From Parelaphostrongylus tenuis (lineage: Eukaryota > Nematoda > Chromadorea > Rhabditida > Metastrongylidae): a stretch of DNA of 64,000 nt. The notes below the pieces were generated by a model. That model was not told the DNA's origin. It saw only the letters and a program-made list of their open reading frames with translations, and searched no databases. Below are positions 23,453 through 36,049 of the stretch, piece after piece; position 1 is the stretch's first letter; every line of letters starts with the position of its first letter. A program made the translations under genes and the position numbers. The DNA is taken from the NCBI GenBank assembly GCA_019055375.1, contig JAHQIW010006926.1, forward strand, positions 61,316-125,315, written 5' to 3'.

Positions 23453-23681
23453 GACATTTACTTAAAAATGCGCAGTTGAAGGCAAAAAATGGCAGTTGTT
23501 GTTTAGGAAGCGACAGACATCTTCGAGGTAGTTGTTCTTTCCGAAGAAGCAATGTAAAAATTGTGTATATCTCAATTCCGACCCTTAGTGGCGCTAATTA
23601 TGCGTAGGCGGTGAGTGGGTGTCTCAGTCAGCCGAAGAGGGCTTCTTGAGTGCAAGCAGAAATTCAGCACAAATATGCATA

Positions 23682-23735
23682 TATGTGCATGCATATTCGT
23701 GCATATATATATGCATATATATATATATATATTTG
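23682..23735. repeat. TA-rich microsatellite
   Basis: (TA)n and (TGCA) tract immediately before the minus-strand RTE fragment. Confidence 0.85.
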
Positions 23736-23774
23736 CAATTACGTTCGTTCCCAAACCGTTTACATGGACATCTT

Positions 23775-24010
23775 TTTTGTAAGACTTAGTCGAAGACCAA
23801 TCTTTCCACGGGTGTTGACAAAGTCGGTCAACATTCGTTCCGCTTGGCTCATGTTTGGTGTTATAAGGACGAAACATCAGCGAAGCAAAGATGGTTTAAT
23901 TGTTGACCTTCCATTTTCACTCACCTATTCTCCCATTTTAGTGCTCGCCCAACGTTTTGAAGGATAGCAGTGAATAATTTGGCCAAACTGTATCGCCTTG
24001 TCGACCTCCT
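23775..24010 (-). mobile_element. RTE reverse transcriptase fragment
   Basis: Reverse complement of copy 1 about 3880-4110. The minus strand still shows 'RQGDTV' and, further on, the region of the catalytic FADD motif, with frameshifts. Upstream on this strand (24010-24160) the reading frame stays open ('NDITITV') but diverges from the other copies, so an insertion or rearrangement is likely there. Confidence 0.75.
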
Positions 24011-24169
24011 GTTTTACTTACGGTGATAGTAATATCGTTATTAGAGGTGAACAAAATAGCATAGCTTTGGTTTCCATCAGTTGCGTAATTTATTGTGAAC
24101 ATTTTGGTATAAACTCGCCTATACTTGCTTTGGAATGGAGCTGTCGCGGAGACCAATTTCCTTGCTACT

Positions 24170-25045
24170 CAGTGACGAATGGCACATAGGGGAAAATGCT
24201 GGTGAAGCGGCACACAATTAATGGAGATTCCTGCTGACGGCCGAACACGGATGATCCTCCAGACTATTCTCTCCAGCTTAAATCTTCGCGAACCGCTTTC
24301 TACAACCGCACCATCGCTCTATGCTCCACTATTAATTCCTTACGGATGTAAGCATAATCAATATTTCCAATGATGTGCGATTCTCGTTTTTCAACGAAGA
24401 CTTTGACTCTTTTCCGTTCGGTAGCGCAGAATTAGAAACTTTTCTAAGGTTCGGGTTAACAGCTTTCAAAACTGTTCTGCACCACAGAACTTGTGGGTTA
24501 AAGAAAGAACAATTAACTGTCCACTAAATTGTTTTCCTGAATGCGGCAGCTTCTTGCACTTTTTGGTTTACTTTAGTTGGGTCTTGAAGTCTAAATGTTG
24601 GTAATGTCAAACAATCTCATCATTGAATTCAAATGGAGATGTCTACAACCCATTAGTGAGCCTAGTGAGATACAGCTCTAAGCCATCGCTGCTTTCAATT
24701 TCTCACCTACTTAATTTTTTTAGTCTGTTTAGATTTTTGAAATGTTTTTTGGTTGTTCACTTAACTTGACCCTTAAGCAACACCCTCCCAAGTTCTTTTG
24801 AACATGATTTGTTGAGATCTCCGTTGGACACATACAAATTTCCTTAATTCTTATTCAACAATGTGCTTGCTTTTTAGAAAGACCTTTTCAGTACATGTAG
24901 CAGCCGGAAAAAATTGTCGCACCTTTGGCACTAATTTTTTTGCACGATTAGCGTTTTTGCTTGGCTATTCCCTGGACCTTTATTATTTATTCCTTATCTT
25001 GATATTTTTAGGCTTCTATTTTGAAAAAACAAGTCTCCGCTCCTT
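24170..25045. other. No gene seen
   Basis: AT-rich spacer between RTE fragments. The open frame beginning at 24861 runs into the antisense of the RTE fragment and is not a gene. Confidence 0.5.
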
Positions 25046-25049
25046 GAGA

Positions 25050-25640
25050 CCTCTGTATCACTTGTGTCACCTTTCGCCCCGTTCGAGTGATTCGAGCGTG
25101 CACCAGCAACACTTCTTTTCCCTATCGCGTGCAAGAGTAGCCCAGTGGATCCTCCATGCTCTAGAGATTCGCTAAGCGTCATATCTTTTTTCTATGTTTT
25201 CATGAAGAAATCGGACCAACGGGTCCGTGGTCTTCCTGTGGAGCGCTTGATATTCCGAGGAATCCAGTCGGTAACGGCTGTCGTCCATCGGTTGTCGTTG
25301 AAGCGCATCACATGTTCGGTCCACTTTATTTTCGATATCTTGGCGTGTAGCACGGCGTCTCTGATTCTCAATCTTTGACGTAGTTCGGAACTTCGGATCC
25401 TTTCCCTCATTTGCGAGAGACGAGATATTTTCAGCAGCGACATTCCGACTGCGCGTTCAATAACGCCAAGTGACCTTTCAACCTGCTTACGTCGTGAGCA
25501 GGTTCCTGTTGCACACGTTAGGGTAGGGATAATCGACGAGTCGAAAAGGTGGGCACGGAATCGGATGTTCTTTGTCCTCTTAACTATATTTTCGATGCTC
25601 TTAAACGCTCCCCAAGTCGCTCGTTTCCTCCTGCTTTTTT
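25050..25640 (-). mobile_element. RTE 3'-end fragment
   Basis: Reverse complement of copy 1 about 4270-4857, including the tail. Frames at 25192-25443 and around read 'RERIRSSELRQRLRIRD', 'RFNDNRWTTAVTDWIPR' and 'RPRTRWSDFF'. It is better preserved than the fragment at 23.04 kb and ends near 25640, where copy 1 has 'aggaggaaacgag'. Confidence 0.88.
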
Positions 25641-25869
25641 TGGGATATGAGCATTTTCAAAGAAAATTCGCTTATAGAATTGTCTACAAACATTACAGTC
25701 TCTTAGTGCCGATAAAGTATGCTTAGAATACAAAATCCGATTAAGGAGACTGAACAAAGTTCGCGGTGGTGTTGAAACATCACACTTTAGAGCAAAAGAT
25801 TCAAAATTAGAAAGGGATAAATCTCTTCGCGTCAAAGAGTCTCTGAGGGGTGCGTTTTGCACTCGTCTG

Positions 25870-26100
25870 CAAATTATATTCTCGTTTGAGGTGATTGAAT
25901 GCGTGTTTGGCCTGTACAATGATTCGCGGTGGCTTACCGAGATATTGCATCAGTGCTGCTTATGCTCCGAGACAAGTTCGGAACAAATTTACCGATCCGA
26001 AAAACGGAAAGCTTGGTGAGGCATAAGCGTGACATTGAACTAATAGCCTCGTGTGCGTTGTAAAATACCCTAATCACTACGTCACTTGCGCTCTTGAGCA
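25870..26100 (-). repeat. tRNA-derived SINE, old copy
   Basis: Minus strand: a degenerate box A ('gcaagtgacgtagtgattag') and a box B remnant ('agttcaatgtcacgcttatg'). The tail contains 'gtttgaggtgattgaatgcg' as at 28,655. More diverged than the pair near 28.9 kb. Confidence 0.6.
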
Positions 26101-28650
26101 CAAAGTCATTTTTTGTTAGTAAAGCTTGCTATGGAGGTTTTCCCATAAATTAGGTTTAGCATTTAACTTTCCAGTTTTCCAAGTTGTTGATTGATTATTA
26201 ATAGTTTAATGAAAATGCTCCGCTGAATGAAAATGGAATGAAATTACGAACACATTTTTCACGATGCAACTGCATTCCACTCAGTTCATAAAGAATAGTG
26301 GACTGTTTCAAAAGATCTATGCGGCCTTTCCACTAAGAATACGTTTCCCTGTGTCTCTCCAGTAATATTTTGTATAATGTATTTTAGGATATTATTGCAT
26401 ATCATCACAATTCCCGCTGTGAAGTCCAAAAAATGGACTGAGATTGCAGAACCTTTTAACTTATAAGTAAGGAAAACGTAGTGTGAAAGTCGAACCACAA
26501 ACTAAGCATGTCGTGAGAATCGGCATTTTTCGAGCTATCGAATGACTAGAAAACCATAGACAAAAACAAAAACCTATGTTAAGTAACAGTTTGAAATGCA
26601 CTCGTTTTTGTTAAGGTGCGGTTTCTCTTTATGAAAAATAGTTTATTTCTTGACAAATGGCGTCAATTAAAATACGCACGAAAACCTTAACAGGATTTTT
26701 TGATGCTATTCTATCATTGGCTAGTGATAATATCCGCTTGGGAATCTAACCTACCAAGTAATATTCTTCCCATTTTTCACTTTTCGTGCTTGACAGTATA
26801 AAACTCTTGTACGCGACGACGCGAACCATAGGTCAATATGACCCATATGGTTCTCAGCGTCAATAATATATGTAGGATGGCATAAAGATGTTCAGTAACA
26901 CTTCGAAAGATTTTCTTATACTACGTATCTGCCTTTTCCTTCAAGATTCAGCTCTAGGAGGAAGTGCTGCCATTGTTTGTACCATAAGAAGTTTCAGGGA
27001 TGTCTCTTCTTTCATATTTGATTATTTACTGCTAGCAGAATTTTTTTTTAGTAACGATAAATATCCATATTTTATTGGAAAAGTACCGGCGCGGTGGCGC
27101 AACGAGCAGTATTTCAACGTTGTTGCCAACGTGTTAAGAATTACATTGAATGTTTATTGCGAGATTGAAAAACATTTGACGATATGGATCGTTTTTCACA
27201 TTCTCCTGGTTGTGTTCCAGTTTGTCGACGGTGGTAGCCCTATGGGAGCATGTGCGATCATATGGGACAGTAGTGAAGACATGATACGCACAGTGATGGA
27301 ACCTTAGGTAAGCTTTTCTTCTGCTCAAAAAACTAATTTATCCAATCAAACTTCTGCATAATTACGGTCCTCTTCTCCGACTGCACATTATGGCCCAAGG
27401 TTTCGTGTTCGCGAAGAAAAATCAAATCTTGACGAGGTGACGTTTTCGTCACACGTCTCAAGACACCAATTATGTGTTGTTAATAAGCTCCATATGTATC
27501 ATGATTGATGGAAATGTTTAGTCAAAAGATTCACAAAGTATATCTTGTAGAGGGAGTTCAATAGGGACAAAAGGTATGATACTCATGTGCATCGTGTGGC
27601 AAGTGGATCTCCGCGGGCGGTATGTGGAAATGAACTATACCAGAGGGAAAGCAATTCACGGTGCCAGCAGGTTGGTCATTTCCGTAATAATTTTCTCCTG
27701 TGTTTAGGCAACATCTAAAACCATGTTCTTTCAAAGAGGCCTTTTCGCCGCGACTCCACCAGACTATACCAGGAGGTCTCAAGGTGCAGTGAAATTCATG
27801 AGTCAATTCTACCAAATTCTTACTGATTGGTCAGTGCATTCCAGGGTGCACCGTGATCATGTTGAGTGCTCCAATGCGTTGAACTCAATGCCAGAAGGTA
27901 ATAAATTTCATATATATCCGTGACAACGTCGTAATCGTTACATTTCCGGAAACGACAATTCGCAGATGTGGACAAAAAGATAAGTGATATCTCCAATGAG
28001 AGGAGACGTAACGAGTATACCAGTTTGCGCCGTGCCAGCGTTGGTGCCTATGCACAGAGGGCAGCTTTCAGTAGGAACCTTGGTTCGTATCCAGGCGAGT
28101 GTAACAATCGCGGTTACCCGAATGATTTAAGACGAAGGTGAGGCTGAGCGTTTTTTTATTAAAGACTACACCAGAGTGATTTTGTTAAGTGGGTCTACCA
28201 CCGTTTCAGTAGTTTTTCTACTCCACAAACGTCATAGGTTGACACCTACAGAGCGGACAGGTATATCTTCTTCAAAGCACGTGCTCTGCATATTATGCTC
28301 ATCACTTATTTAGAAACAATGTTTTTATCACTCATTGGATTCAGATTTTATGATTCCACCGCTGTTTTTCAACACCTGCGTCACGAATGCAAATATAAAG
28401 ACTAAAGAGTTATATCTTCTAATCAGCGCATTAGTTTTAACACTGGGTCCGGAATTTGAAAACGTTAAAACAAGAAATGTTGCACTTCTCGACAGAACTT
28501 TTAAAATTTGCCACTCCATATTGTGGGGGCGGAGAGCAAGTCGTCACGTTATCAATCCGTAAGTATCGATAGATATGTATATACATATAAAAAGATAAAG
28601 GATAAAGCTCTCGGCTTTGATCAATCCCTAAGGGATGCGCCATACATTCG
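26101..28650. other. Mostly non-coding; possible exons at 27.56-28.26 kb
   Basis: No gene can be assigned. Two open stretches have splice-like borders: 27565-27670 and 27708-27783, plus a segment ending at 28139 before 'gtgagg' and a 51-base piece 28210-28260 bounded by 'tttcag' and 'gtatat'. Reading phases do not join cleanly, and one implied intron would be only 37 bases, so these are kept as weak candidates. Segment 27118-27200 resembles 32125-32190. Confidence 0.25.
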
Positions 28651-28654
28651 ACTT

Positions 28655-28895
28655 CAATTTTTAACTTCGTTTGAGGTGATTGAATGCATATCTGGCCTTT
28701 ACAATGACTCGCGGTGGCCTCCCGCTAAACTGAGGCAGTGTTGCTTATTCTCCCAGACAAGTCTGAGACCTGCCTGGTACCATTTTACCGACCCCGGAGG
28801 GATGGATGGCTTGGTGAGCCATGAGCGCGAGATCGAACCATTGACCTCGTGTACCACGTAGAGCACCTCTAACCACTGCGCCACATGCGCTCGTA
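28655..28895 (-). repeat. tRNA-derived SINE
   Basis: Minus strand starts 'gcatgtggcgcagtggttag' (box A) and has 'caatggttcgatctcgcgct' (box B) about 45 bases later. A body of about 150 bases follows, ending near 'cgaagttaaaaattgaagtc'. The spacing and tRNA-like head are typical of polymerase III SINEs. A mirror-image copy lies 75 bases away. Confidence 0.8.
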
Positions 28896-28965
28896 TATAC
28901 ATATATATATATATATATATGCATGTATATATATTCATCTCACATATATGCATGTACACGTGATA
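28896..28965. repeat. TA-rich tract between two inverted SINEs
   Basis: (TA)n with (TG) interruptions. It is the spacer of an inverted SINE pair whose heads face each other. Confidence 0.85.
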
Positions 28966-28969
28966 TACG

Positions 28970-29190
28970 TTTGTGGAGCAGTGGTTAGAGGTGCTCTGTT
29001 TCGCACGGAAGGTCAGTGGCTCGATCTCACGCTCATGGCTCATCAAGCTATCCATTTCCTCGCGGTCAGTAAATTGGTACCTAGTTGCAGACTTGTCTGG
29101 AAGGATAACCAGTACTGACTTGATATATACAGCGGCAGGACACCACTAGGCATTTTAAAAACGAGACATGCACTAAATCGCCTCAAACGA
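28970..29190 (+). repeat. tRNA-derived SINE, inverted partner
   Basis: Plus strand 'gtggagcagtggttagaggt' (box A) and 'cagtggctcgatctcacgct' (box B) are followed by the family body and the 'cgcctcaaacgaagttgaaa' end. Same family as 28,655-28,895, opposite strand. Confidence 0.8.
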
Positions 29191-29520
29191 AGTTGAAAAC
29201 TATTCGAAAGCTCAAATCTCGAGTATTCGCATTCGTTTCCGCTTTTCAAAAAGGTCTCTTCCTGACGTTTAAAGAAATCAAAACGAGATCTTGTTCACAT
29301 TCGCGTATTACTAGTCGCACAAAGCTCTATGGTATTTCAGCAATCATCCGGTAGCGCAGTGTTTGCTGATTTGAACCTGTGGTTATTTTCTAGTAAGACC
29401 GTTTCTGCGCTGTGCAGCACAGAAGATAAGTTGAATTCATATACGCGAGGAAGGTCGTCTTTGGCCAGTTGAAACGACAGCCACTGTGATATGATAGACC
29501 TCCATACTATCGTGTTCAAT
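29191..29520. repeat. Foldback-arm units
   Basis: Begins 'actattcgaaagctcaaatc' and contains 'caatcatccggtagcgcagt' and 'tgcgctgtgcagcacagaa'. These are two consecutive units of the kind forming the arms at 59.75-60.86 kb. Confidence 0.45.
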
Positions 29521-31460
29521 AATCGCTGACATCACCAACCCCGAAGCTGTCTACTAAAAAAACCACTGAATAACTCAGCTTTATCGCGTGAAATAGATAA
29601 CCGGTTTTGAAAATTTACGTGTTGCTCGATAAATTGGTGACATTCATGAGAATATGGTTTGAAAGACTTCAAATTAATGATATGAAGTCATTATGTATAA
29701 CACGATAGAACAAAACCCTTCTGTAACTCTGTAAAAGTTGCAACTTTCAAAGTGCGCCAATTTTTGGAATTTCTTAAGTTTCATCAATGAAAATATATCA
29801 TAATCATTTTGGAAAACGATCCATCTTTTCGCAATTTTTGTGGCATGTTTCAAGCAAAATTATCTTGTTGATTGCCCTCTATTACTAACATTCACTGACG
29901 ATTAAACCACTTTTAGTTGTGATGGAAATAAAAATTTGATTAGATTACTACCACACTGTCATTGTAACGCGCTGCGCTCGCGGCACATCCGCACCACCTC
30001 CTACTTGAATAAATGTCGTAGACTCAATACGTAAACCCATAAAAGACCGTGGGTAATATTTCAATGTCGCGCCGGTCATCACAGTTGTAAATCAGTGCTA
30101 CACGGAGAGTAGACACCGACGAATGCCCATGTATTCACGACGTGGCATCGTATGCTAAGTCCGCATGATATTTGAGCAGTTTTCTTGCTCCTCATCGTTG
30201 CTTTAGAAAGCTACTTGTTTGTGTGGTATGAGCAGAAGATATTCGAGTTGGAAGGCGAAGGTTGTAAATGTGTTTGTTGGAAACAAATTCTATCAAGCAC
30301 CAAACTAAATGCTTTCTTGTCTAGTTCAGTCGAACCTCAATGCAAGCTCCAATCAACATCGATTTGCCCGCCGTCTCCAATGCTATACGCGTGTCAGCTT
30401 CATTCATTGGTAGTGAACCATATGAAAACGTTCGTGGCCGCAGTAGTCAAAAGAAATCTGTCTGCAGCTGAGCATGGTGAACTCAATGAGTATGCATGGC
30501 AAAGTGTCAACTTACAACGAGGCAGGTCCATTCCTTATTTGTATCCTTAGTGTTCTGAAGTAAATAATTCTATCGCATAGACAGTATGGTTTGGAAATGT
30601 TATTCCAGAAGTATAAGCAACTTAAGCCAAAATTGTAATTTGATCAACGAACACAGCTCTGCATGTTTTCTCGTTATTGAGTCTTTCAATTCAATGCGAT
30701 TCTAACCTGTTTGTGAACCCCTCTACAAACTTCCACTTCGTGTTCCATATGTGTGAATCAGAAAAAAGCAAGGGCTACGGCTCTAGAGTAGATAAGTATT
30801 GTTTCGAGTTTTGCTCGTATCTCAGCATTCTTGTGGTTGTATCAATCATCGTACATGTCATGAAGAAAGATTAGAGTACATATAAAAGTTGAAACGATGT
30901 GTAAGTTTACTTGCCTATTTCTGGCTCATCAACCCGTGAATAAATTGTTGCTTATGTTATTCCACAATAAATCAATACACATCCGAAACTATCATATTGA
31001 TTACAAAGGTGTCGATAACCTTATACCAGGAGAACAGAGCATGCCACAGTTTATGTAAGATCTACACTAGGAGTCATAATACGTGAGTACAGCAATTGAC
31101 ATGTCAGAATATTTGCCTCATTTTTTGAAGTGTTTTTCAATGAGTCGTTTTTCTCATAATTCATTGTCGATTGTGCTTTTTTTTTTATAAACAAAACAGG
31201 CCTTGTACTCTTGAGTTTACCGAAGAAGCGTTATACGCAAAAGTTTCCTGCTATCAATAAAACTCACTTGAACTTGGACGGCCCGTCTTCAGTGGCAGTG
31301 CGAACCATAGCACAATTTCCATTCGTTTCTCTCTCGCGCAATTGTTGATTATGGCGGTAGTCTGCTCTGAGTATGGTGACGTACGCGAGGCCCAATTAGT
31401 GATTCCAGTCGCTAGCATCAGTGTATGATGATTGGCGCGGCCACAAACATTCCCGCCTAT
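29521..31460. other. No gene assigned; two weak coding candidates
   Basis: The open frame 30185-30550 (plus, 121 codons) and the frame ending at 30874 (cysteine-bearing, with a hydrophobic C-terminal stretch and basic end) are the only long ones. Neither shows a domain I recognise. The rest is AT-rich. Confidence 0.3.
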
Positions 31461-31469
31461 CAATATACT

Positions 31470-32000
31470 TTTTGAAAAATCACACCTTTATTTCGAGTGT
31501 TTCATTGAGACCACGCTCAAATTTCAATAGATCTCTTCATTATCATTTGAAAAAAAGAAATCTGAGCGTGGTCTTAAGAAACACTCGAAATAAAGGTATA
31601 TCATGATATAAAATACCAGCCAACGAGCAAAAGAGTGTAAAACACTGTGAGTTCGGTGATAGCTTCACTTGACCTACAGTGTAAATCGTTCGTCTTCGAT
31701 ACCTCCCTGTAAGGACAGCGGGCTCCCGAGAGAATTAGCTTATAAGAAGTTGATAGACGACGGGTTCTACTCGACTGACGAGACTGTAAGGTTGAAACAC
31801 GTGTATCGGGCTATACAAGGGCCCATTACCAGACCACATGACACGTTGGCTCAAGTAACAATGAAGAGATCTATTGAAATTTGAGTGTGGTTTTAATAAA
31901 ACACTCGCAATAGAGGTATAATACGATAAAAATACCAAATGTAAAACACTGTAAGTTTGGTGATATTTCCACTTGACATGCAATGTAATTCTTTGTTTTT
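31470..32000. repeat. Inverted pair of the 'cgattgctcgtgg' repeat family
   Basis: The segment 31487-31545 ('cctttatttcgagtgtttca', 'accacgctcaaatttcaata') is mirrored by 31550-31620. It is followed by the family body: 'tgtaaaacactgtgagttcg', 'gctcccgagagaatta', 'cgacgggttctactcg' and 'aacacgtgtatcgggct'. A second start, 'tttgagtgtggttttaataa', comes at 31875. The same body builds the palindrome at 47.9 kb. Non-coding. Confidence 0.65.
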
Positions 32001-32039
32001 GAAGAATGTTTAGAACCATGCCCGAGGTTGTACGCCACA

Positions 32040-32125
32040 GCCATGCACATGTGTTCCAGAGGTCTCGCCCTCCTCGTCAGTGGCCCACGCCCCACATTAA
32101 GCCCTGCACTGTAGCAAGGAGGGAA
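32040..32125. repeat. Fragment of the 268-base unit seen at 48.7 kb
   Basis: 'gtgttccagaggtctcgccc', 'ccacgccccacattaagccc' and 'gtagcaaggaggg' match the core of the tandem units at 48676-49819. As there, it lies next to the 'cgattgctcgtgg' family. Confidence 0.55.
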
Positions 32126-32399
32126 GCGACACTGAATGTATATTGCGAGATTTCAAAACAGTTGATGCCACGGATCAATTTTGTATCTACTCCCCCCTAT
32201 CGTTTGGGTGATAATCCAAGAAGGTACATGAGCTCTTTTTACGTCCACTTCACTAATGCTTTCATCAATCTGTCATCTGTTCTTCTTGTTGGAGAGGGAT
32301 CCATCTGCGTTTTGTTATTAACTATATATTTCTGTGTCATGAAGATGACATAGTTTCCGACCGGAGTTGCACAAACCTGTTGAACGCTGTGAATACCGA

Positions 32400-33185
32400 T
32401 TGACTTTCGAAAGACTTCACTTGAAACTTTGTGAGTGATACGCAGACTTCTTGACGTGCCTGTAGTGTTAGTTCACATCTCTGCAGCATAACAGAGCGCT
32501 GGCAGGACTGTTGATTTAAAAAAATGAGCACTGAGTTTGGGGGTCTATTCTCTGATCGCTAGATTTTTTGAGAGGGCCTAATGCGGCCAAAGCTGCTCAC
32601 TTTCATCATTTAATACCTCCTTCATGATGTCCTCACAATCATTACCCCCCAAATCACATGTACGAGATTATCTCCTATTTAGAGTACCACCCGGTTCAAG
32701 GTTCACCTCGAAATCACGAATTTTTCACGAGCTGGGTCTTCGTCCTATTTATACCCCCAAAACTGTTTTTCCCACCTCGTTGATTTCATTAAGCATTGTC
32801 TCTGCTCCACTGCTACCAATCGGAAAGGTGACGATGTCGTCCGTAAAACAAAGGTTTGACAGGAATTTTCCATTAACACGTATGCCTCTCGTCCCAATCG
32901 AGAGATTTCATCAACTAATGTAGTGAAGCGGTGAACAGCTATGGCGATATAGTGTTGCCTTGCTGACTTCTTTGCTATAGATATGGTGAAAGATCGATGG
33001 AAAAGCCGTAGTTCCGCGCTACAATATCGATAGCAGTTTGCCAACGCCGCTATATAGGACTGCTCTGCACGTCGGTCGACGAGCACGGAGAAGGCTGCAT
33101 TCTTTTTGAGGCTGGCAAAGGGCTCAGTTAGAAAGGTTTCGAATAAGAGACATAAGCTAACCTTAACGGACTTCAATGACCCGTG
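32400..33185 (-). mobile_element. Reverse transcriptase relic of a second RTE-like family
   Basis: Minus-strand frames show pieces of a non-LTR reverse transcriptase distinct from copies 1 and 2. 'LANCYRYC', 'LFHRSFTISI', 'VNGKFLSNLCFTDDIVTF' (the FADD motif mutated to FTDD), 'AETMLNEINEVGK' and, lower down, 'STVLPALCYAAEMW' follow one another in the order expected. Frames change several times. Neither the endonuclease nor an intact C terminus is present. Confidence 0.8.
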
Positions 33186-33964
33186 ACACAGTTCAAATGT
33201 GGTCCACCCAGTAGGGAAGTCTTTCGGATGCCCGCTAGTTCAGTTAGCTGCATATTATCCAGAATTTTCGAAATGCGCACAAATATGGTCTTTGAGGGAG
33301 CTTCTAAAGTACACTCAGTAAGCATATTGTGTGGTAATAACAAAGATTTCTACTGTTGCTCTTGCGAGTTAGGATGACGTCTAAAGTTATGTCATATGTC
33401 TTGTGAGAGGTGAATGCAGCCACCGGCTTTGAGAAAATCCACAGTGATATTATCAACCTGGTGCTGCGCCTCTCTGCATGGTTGCAGTTGGAACTCGTGC
33501 TTTACAGGCTAGACTCCGGATAGAACTCACCGGTAGGAATCTTGAGGTCCAAACAACTCCATATTACGACTGGATAGAATGTTGACCCCATCTTCATTCA
33601 TCAAGGATAATTGCCGGTCTTGCTGCTTTTCGTTCCTTGAAAGGCGATCACATGACTTTAGAAACCAATCTTCATCGTGTTGTCGCCGTGTTTGTTTTAT
33701 CCATCACGATTGACCGATTGTTGAACCCAAGATTTGACCGCCTCTTACCGATTGTCTCATCACTCAACATCGCACAAGAGGGCACCAACTATGCGTGGTA
33801 CTAAAGCTGGATTTTTTTTTGCTGATTCAGCTGTCTTGTTTCCCGATGTCCTGGAGTAGACCTAACCGGGATCCGTCAAGTAGTCACGACTTTAGAGCAG
33901 TCGCCGGCCCATGCGGGTAGGCGAAAAGTTGCCATTTTGCGACTAATAGCTCTTAAATGACAGT

Positions 33965-34110
33965 CATTCGTGGTACGTCTACTCCCAGCTGAGCGTTCCG
34001 TGGAAACGTCGGATTCCTTCTCAGCTTGGGCGGCTCTGTTGAGGCTGCACTTCCCGCTGTACCTTACAATCCTACACTTACGAACATCTTACAACCGCGA
34101 TTTAGCGGTA
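33965..34110 (+). repeat. Dispersed repeat shared with 61.74 kb
   Basis: 'gtggtacgtctactcccagc', 'ggaaacgtcggattccttct', 'cttcccgctgtacctt' and 'cttacgaacatcttac' recur with about 70-75 percent similarity by eye at 61740-61880. Nature unknown. Confidence 0.5.
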
Positions 34111-36045
34111 AACCATTCGCGAAAGAGTTATCAAAATTGCAATCCTGCATATCGTGTTTTGCTACCCTCTGCCAGTAGATTGAGATTGTCACCTTTCAAT
34201 CCTCATTCTTGACACAGCTCAGTTATACGAAAAAACATTCAGAAATAATTACGGGATTCTACCCGAAAAATTATACATCTCATGCTCTGATTGATGGCGA
34301 GTTCCCAGGCAACTCATTTAAAGAAAGTAGATCAACTCGGCAACTCTACATTGCTATAAAAGATTCAATGACGTTATCATATATAAGACCATGAAATCAG
34401 TACATATTCGAACAAACAAAGCAAACGATTTAATTCCTAAATAATCAATCCATGGTATCTTTAAATCAGCAGGGATCTGGAACAGATGTATGCTAGTGTG
34501 TCAAAATATCCATGACGCGGTGTACTCCACCATTTGGGTTGCGCGTTTATCATATGTGATACATTGATTGCAGCGCCGCCTGTGAGTGAATTTGCATTGG
34601 TTGGTTTTTTTTTTTTGAGAAAATATTTTCTTGTTGATCCATCCACACCCTCTCACACCCATGAGACCTGTTGACGATGGTAGTTGGGGCATATGTGAAG
34701 GTCTCACAGCTGCTCTTTCCTGTCCTATAGTGGTAATTGTTCCGCACTACTTAGATAATTGTTCTGCGGACTATTAGTTCCTTAATCATTGTTTTTCAGT
34801 GGTATATAACAATGCTTTTGAATTAGAATAACGCGTGTCATGAAGCATTTGCATATATATCTTAGAAAAATTACATAGTTTGACTGCTAAATTGACCCAA
34901 ATCTTGCTGAAAATACACCACCAGTAGCATATTTGAATAATTGATGTCGGGTTGCCGAATGTCTTAAAGCACTAGAGTAAATTTTTTTCTATAAATCGAA
35001 CGTATTCACCCTGAACATTTAGAATTCACCTACACTGGGCAAAATTCTGAGCTTGAATGAGCTCTCGATGTTTTTGTAAATGCTTTAAATCGAATGAATC
35101 ACTTATTGGTAGAAGTAGTATAGTATCAGTATCGGGCCCTCAAATTTAAAGTTTATAGTATAATTGCGACTTAAGTAGCTGTTTATGTCGGCGAGATTTT
35201 TGCCCACTTCATTAGTCAACCCATCATAGCTGTTCCGTTGCTTTTGCGTTCTATTTCGAAAAAATGCAAGAAACACCTGGATGATTGAGATGGTATCAAA
35301 TCATTCCCACAACAGTCACTTGTCGCTAATCATTAACAATATAGTACGTCTGCTTAAAAACCCGATTCTAGTGCACAAATATCGAGAACGACAGTTAGAA
35401 AAATCACGAATGATCTCCATGTCTCCTTTCTTCAATCTCTTCAAGTGTTGTTTGACTGAGCGATTCGTCTCCAAAGTCAAATTCTTTGAAATTCTTCGAA
35501 TTTCTCGAATAAACCTGACTAACTTGTTCTTCTTTGCTTTGACACGTCCTAGGATATTTGCAGGAGATTATATAGTAGTCACATTTACTTGAAGTACCAA
35601 ACCGCTCACTGCTCATTATGGTGAAGAGTAAAGTATATTTCAGACTAGAAGGTATAAAATTTATAACTTAACTCTCTGCTCTTGGAAGCAGTAAGGATAA
35701 GAATTAAGAAGCCAAAGTTAACTGTTTCCTGTATTCCCAAGGCTTTGCCAAATGTTTTGCTAAATTAGGGTAAAAACAGAGTGTTTGCAAATACCGAAAG
35801 CTCTATAGAATCAATTTCAATGTCAGTTTAGGTTTCGAAATTACTGAGGTGTGGGCAACCGAATGTGTTCAGTGTCGTGTGATAAGAAGCGATTTACAGA
35901 CGTTAACTGAGCAAATGAGGCAAGCTGGATGTGAAGTATAATTTTATTTTTGTTGCTACGGTGTACTTTAACGGCCTTTTTCGAGATCTAGTAGAGTGTC
36001 GGAATATCCGAATTTTGGCTCTCCAATGACACTTGAATCACACCT
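34111..36045. other. No gene seen
   Basis: AT-rich. The overlapping minus frames near 34461-34747 run through an A/T homopolymer region and are not supported. The frame 35281-35592 has no recognisable domain. Confidence 0.45.
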
Positions 36046-36049
36046 CTCG

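Noticed and set aside
28770..29060. tRNA genes at the two box A/box B sites
   Set aside because: The box spacing fits, but acceptor stems do not pair and a SINE body follows. Multiple dispersed copies confirm SINEs.
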